Positions 63,146-64,000 of a stretch of DNA of 64,000 nucleotides are shown in pieces. Every line of letters begins with the position of its first letter. Within the stretch, counting starts at the first letter, position 1. Source of the stretch: Pseudorasbora parva (Eukaryota > Chordata > Actinopteri > Cypriniformes > Gobionidae); assembly GCF_024679245.1 (NCBI RefSeq), contig NC_090177.1:28174675-28238674 (forward strand), given 5' to 3'. The notes beneath the pieces were generated by a model that had not been told where the DNA came from, searched no databases, and was given only the letters and a program-made list of their open reading frames with translations. Both the position numbers and the translations under genes were made by a program.

Positions 63146-63567
63146 TGTATCTTGGACACACGATTTATTTCTTTATTCTTTATTTATTTAAGGATAATCT
63201 TTATTTTAAATGTCCTCTTTTGATATTAATTTCATCCTTTGTTCCAGAATAAGTTAATAATGACCACACAAAACAAACAATATTTATTTAATTATTTATT
63301 ATAAGGTTTCCATTGACTTACATTTACAAATAATCTTTATATACATTGGTTACTGATTTCAAGTGCACACAAATTAGTTACTTTGTATCTGTTACTTAGA
63401 TTTGTTTCTGTTTTGAGTTTAAGTTTATCCGAGACTGTGACAATGATCTCCAGACATGGTCCGCTGCAGCTACCACCTGGTGTGACAAAAATTGGAGTCC
63501 AGACAGGAACAACAAAATTGAAGCACCATTGGTTCTGCCGGACATACTAGGGGACGTATGTCCGTGC

Positions 63568-63658
63568 TGATGGAGGACGAAAAGTTGATGTGATGATTTA
63601 TTTAGCTATTCATTTATGGATGGAGGACGAAAAGTTGATGTGATGATTTATTTATGGT
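63568..63658 (+). repeat. 50-bp spaced direct repeat
   Basis: 'gatggaggacgaaaagttga', then tgtgatgatttattta, occurs at about 63569 and again 50 bp later at about 63619. Confidence 0.92.
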
Positions 63659-64000
63659 AATTAATTACATTTAGCTTTTCTTTGTCTTGATTTAATATCT
63701 TTTTGTTGGTTAAATTTTGATTGACTTGATTTGTTGTGTTCAATGTAAAGTTTAATTGTCTTCCCTCTTAATTTGTAACGGGCCCATCCTGTAACATAAT
63801 TCCACTGAGGCAATGTTTTGATGAACCCAAGTGCTGTTATTTTATTAAATCGTAACATAACTCTAAAGCCAAACATAAAACAAAGACTTGACTGAAACCA
63901 ACCACTCACCAACAATGTGTTACACATACAATATCAGACAGATACACATGTCAACATGAGGGCTTAGATACACAAGGGCTAATGACAAGACAAGGGACAC
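63659..64000. other. No gene recognised
   Basis: AT-rich; the 88-codon minus ORF (63661-63927) has no motif I recognise. Confidence 0.45.

Noticed and set aside
63420..63560. Possible host exon or repeat near the right edge
   Set aside because: The relatively GC-rich phrase near 63450-63490 caught attention, but no frame gives a recognisable protein and no repeat family was identified.

Overview
The window reads as teleost genomic DNA, most likely from a cyprinid-like fish. The base composition is AT-rich with long microsatellites ((TA)n, (TC)n, (CCTTC)n, (CATC)n). Almost every recognisable feature is a transposable element of a kind common in fish genomes: DIRS tyrosine-recombinase retrotransposons, Tx1/L1-like and L2/I-like LINE remnants, a Ty3/gypsy remnant, Tc1, hAT, and many TIR MITEs. 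The species call is inference. I found no host protein-coding gene, tRNA or rRNA. If a host gene spans the window, this is probably intron or intergenic DNA.

Layout. 1-3290: GC-rich DIRS-related DNA with a ~104-bp tandem array, ending in a DIRS internal complementary region and terminal repeat. 3352-5360: a DNA element with 30-bp TIRs. 6597-12870: an almost complete DIRS element, with inverted terminal repeats, a GTT at each end, a perfect two-part internal complementary region, and RT, RNase H/methyltransferase-like and tyrosine recombinase coding regions broken by a few frameshifts. 12871-15850: a block of nested MITEs. 18123-19193: a Tc1-type MITE containing a TTAA element. 21715-24694: a DIRS-like terminal repeat, a 1.17-kb MITE with 7-bp flanking repeats, and a pair of inverted palindromes. 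24930-26035: a Tx1-like LINE remnant. 26228-29994: a TA-flanked transposon carrying a partial tandem duplication, two copies of an older MITE and a younger transposon relic. 30200-36183: an 8-bp-TSD MITE, a gypsy remnant, foldback elements, a LINE fragment and a hAT relic. 39435-41131: a second copy of the TA-flanked element in inverse orientation. 42975-45000 and 57244-60690: decayed DIRS copies, the latter an X/Y-subfamily chimera. 46706-47285: a LINE RT tail. 50030-50820: a broken Tc1 transposase. 53683-55145 and 62199-63040: further MITEs, including a nested pair whose uninterrupted counterpart is elsewhere in the window.

There is no operon-like or pathway organisation. The informative content is structural: several insertions are delimited by direct repeats, and some have matching empty sites inside the window, so relative ages can be ordered. 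I did not find a convincing new biological system. The most interesting material is the DIRS structural series and the nested-insertion stratigraphy.
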